Source: CAYZXL01 sp964482435
GTDB taxonomy: Bacteria > Auribacterota > JABMQX01
DNA length: 64,000 nt
Assembly: GCA_964482435.1 (NCBI GenBank)
Contig: CAYZXL010000015.1
Coordinates: 33,777-97,776 of the forward strand
Reading direction: 5' to 3'
In this document: positions 63,197 to 64,000 of the stretch, in pieces
How the letters are laid out: the number at the start of each line of letters is the position of its first letter
Position numbering within the stretch: the stretch's first letter is position 1
The notes under the pieces: model-generated
Database searches by the model: none
What the model saw: only the letters and a program-made list of their open reading frames with translations
What the model was told of the DNA's origin: nothing
Translations under genes and position numbers: made by a program

Positions 63197-63245
63197 AACT
63201 CCCTCTTACTCCGTTCTTCTCCTATCGCGTCATGTGGCGCGGCGA

Positions 63246-63677
63246 TCATGCCATCGAAAGCGATTCCGGCTGTTGCGCCTTGTGCGGGTGATTCGGCCCG
63301 GCGTAAATCTTTAGCTTTTTGATTATCTGCCGCCCCAGCCTGCTCTTGGGAATCATCCTCTGCACCGCAAGGCGAACGACGCGATCCGGATGCTTCGCCA
63401 GCATATCCGCATACTTGATCTCTTTCCGCCCGCCCGGATAACCGGAAAATGTCTGGTAGATTTTCTTCTGTGCCTTCTGTCCCGTAACGACGATCTTTTC
63501 AGCGTTGACCACGACCACAAAATCGCCGGTGTCCACGTTAGGCGTATAAGAAGGCTTGTTCTTGCCGCGCAGGATGTTTACGATGCGGGTTGCCATCCTT
63601 CCGAGGACCTGGCCCTCCGCGTCAATCACGTACCAGCGTCGCTTCAGTTCACTTTCTTTTGCCACGTATGTCTTCAT
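63246..63677 (-). CDS. rplM: 50S ribosomal protein L13
   Basis: Start at the ATG at 63677 (AGAGAAG upstream). The 143-residue uL13 has RRWYVIDAEGQVLGRMATRI, GDFVVVVNAEKIVVTGQKAQKKIYQTFSGYPGG, and MIPKSRLGRQIIKKLKIYAGPNHPHKAQQP. It is the leading gene of the rplM-rpsI operon. Confidence 0.97.
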   Translation of the reverse strand: MKTYVAKESELKRRWYVIDAEGQVLGRMATRIVNILRGKNKPSYTPNVDTGDFVVVVNAEKIVVTGQKAQKKIYQTFSGYPGGRKEIKYADMLAKHPDRVVRLAVQRMIPKSRLGRQIIKKLKIYAGPNHPHKAQQPESLSMA

Positions 63678-63717
63678 ACTTCTCTTTCCCACTCCACAGT
63701 ACCTTAAGGGGAAAGAT

Positions 63718-63746
63718 ACCATACGAAAAGCACCCCCACTTGTCAA
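63718..63746 (-). promoter_or_regulatory. Promoter of rplM-rpsI
   Basis: On the minus strand, TTGACA (63741-63746) and TATGGT (63718-63723) are separated by 17 bases. The -35 is perfect and the -10 is 4/6. It lies about 40 bases upstream of the rplM start. Confidence 0.7.
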
Positions 63747-63818
63747 CAAAAATTCTCAGCCTTCAGCACCGCCTCACTTATGGGCGGCAGACGCGGCAGA
63801 AAAGAACCCACGATTTCC

Positions 63819-63868
63819 ACAGGATAACAGGATGGACCGGATAATCCTGAAAATCCTGTTAATCCTGT
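63819..63868. repeat. ACAGGAT/ATCCTGT inverted repeat
   Basis: ACAGGATAACAGGAT (63819-63833) faces ATCCTGTTAATCCTGT (63853-63868), a near-perfect hairpin with one bulged base. This type of ATCCTG repeat recurs in intergenic DNA of many bacteria. Confidence 0.65.
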
Positions 63869-63871
63869 CGG

Positions 63872-63934
63872 ACATTCCTCTGCGGTCTCTGCGTCCTCTG
63901 CGGTGAGTCCCCCCCAAGACTGAGGTGTTACACC
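63872..63934. repeat. Dispersed intergenic repeat (CTCTGCG...CGGTGAG type), copy 2
   Basis: CCTCTGCGGTCTCTGCGTCC, TCTGCGGTGAG, and AAGACTGAGGTGTTACACCC. It aligns with 41274-41336 from the first CTCTGCG to beyond GGTGAG. Confidence 0.65.
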
Positions 63935-64000
63935 CTTGGCGACAAATTGTACTATACACGTAGAAGGTAGACAGGGGTATGGGAGGTTGAGTTACCTGAG

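Larger units (their letters stand above)
63678..64000. other. Intergenic region with promoter and dispersed repeats, to the window edge
   Basis: It holds the rplM promoter (63718-63746), an ACAGGAT-type inverted repeat (63819-63868), and copy 2 of the CTCTGCG...CGGTGAG repeat (63872-63934). The last ~60 bases show no gene. Confidence 0.6.

Overview
This window is bacterial chromosome, most likely from an uncultured Gram-negative lineage near the PVC superphylum or a similar candidate phylum. That placement is an inference. It rests on the secreted right-handed beta-helix proteins with calcium-binding spacers, the planctomycete-style glycosidases and esterase, lysine synthesis through DapL, paired DUF502 membrane proteins, and dispersed palindromic intergenic repeats. 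No rRNA, tRNA, CRISPR array, transposase or phage gene was seen. The left edge cuts a gene; the right edge falls in noncoding repeats.

Layout. (1) 1-10.3 kb is accessory: an exported DUF362/metallo-beta-lactamase fusion, a beta-helix protein, two paralogous membrane proteins of unknown function, a two-TM protein, and a minus-strand pair of secreted glycosidase-like proteins (apiosidase-like and GH39-like), then a lipoprotein. (2) 10.4-13.2 kb is a GAF histidine kinase overlapping a receiver-PP2C phosphatase, probably a stress or partner-switching signalling pair. (3) 13.2-22.8 kb is a conserved housekeeping operon: phoH, pgpH (c-di-AMP phosphodiesterase type), ybeY, corC-like, two DUF502 genes, recO and a B12-binding radical SAM gene. 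(4) 22.8-33.6 kb holds a sirtuin, a receiver-kinase whose phosphoacceptor histidine is replaced by arginine, an Fe-S protein, a double-domain alpha/beta hydrolase, a PAS hybrid kinase, and a three-gene sugar-oxidation operon (two TIM-barrel isomerases around a zinc dehydrogenase). (5) 33.6-41.2 kb holds a 1696-residue four-module secreted beta-helix protein and a smaller one-module relative. Two inverted copies of a multi-hairpin repeat bracket the large gene.

(6) 41.4-62.2 kb is an unbroken minus-strand run of 21 genes with short gaps and overlaps. It carries the arginine genes argC-J-B-D-F-G-H, the lysine genes dapL, dapA, dapB and a lysA-dapF fusion, the pantothenate genes panB-C-D, the NAD genes nadA, pncA and pncB, and folK. 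Also in the run are a glycosyltransferase with a small coiled-coil protein and a membrane-anchored acyl-carrier-like protein. (7) 62.8-63.7 kb is rplM-rpsI, with a good sigma70-type promoter and a perfect 10-bp terminator hairpin.

The most interesting points are the LysA-DapF fusion with an internal ribosome binding site, the receiver-pseudokinase, the cysteine-ladder beta-helix protein with its flanking inverted repeats, the membrane-anchored ACP-like protein inside the lysine/NAD cluster, and the DUF362/MBL fusion. I did not find one clearly self-contained undescribed system such as a new defence island.
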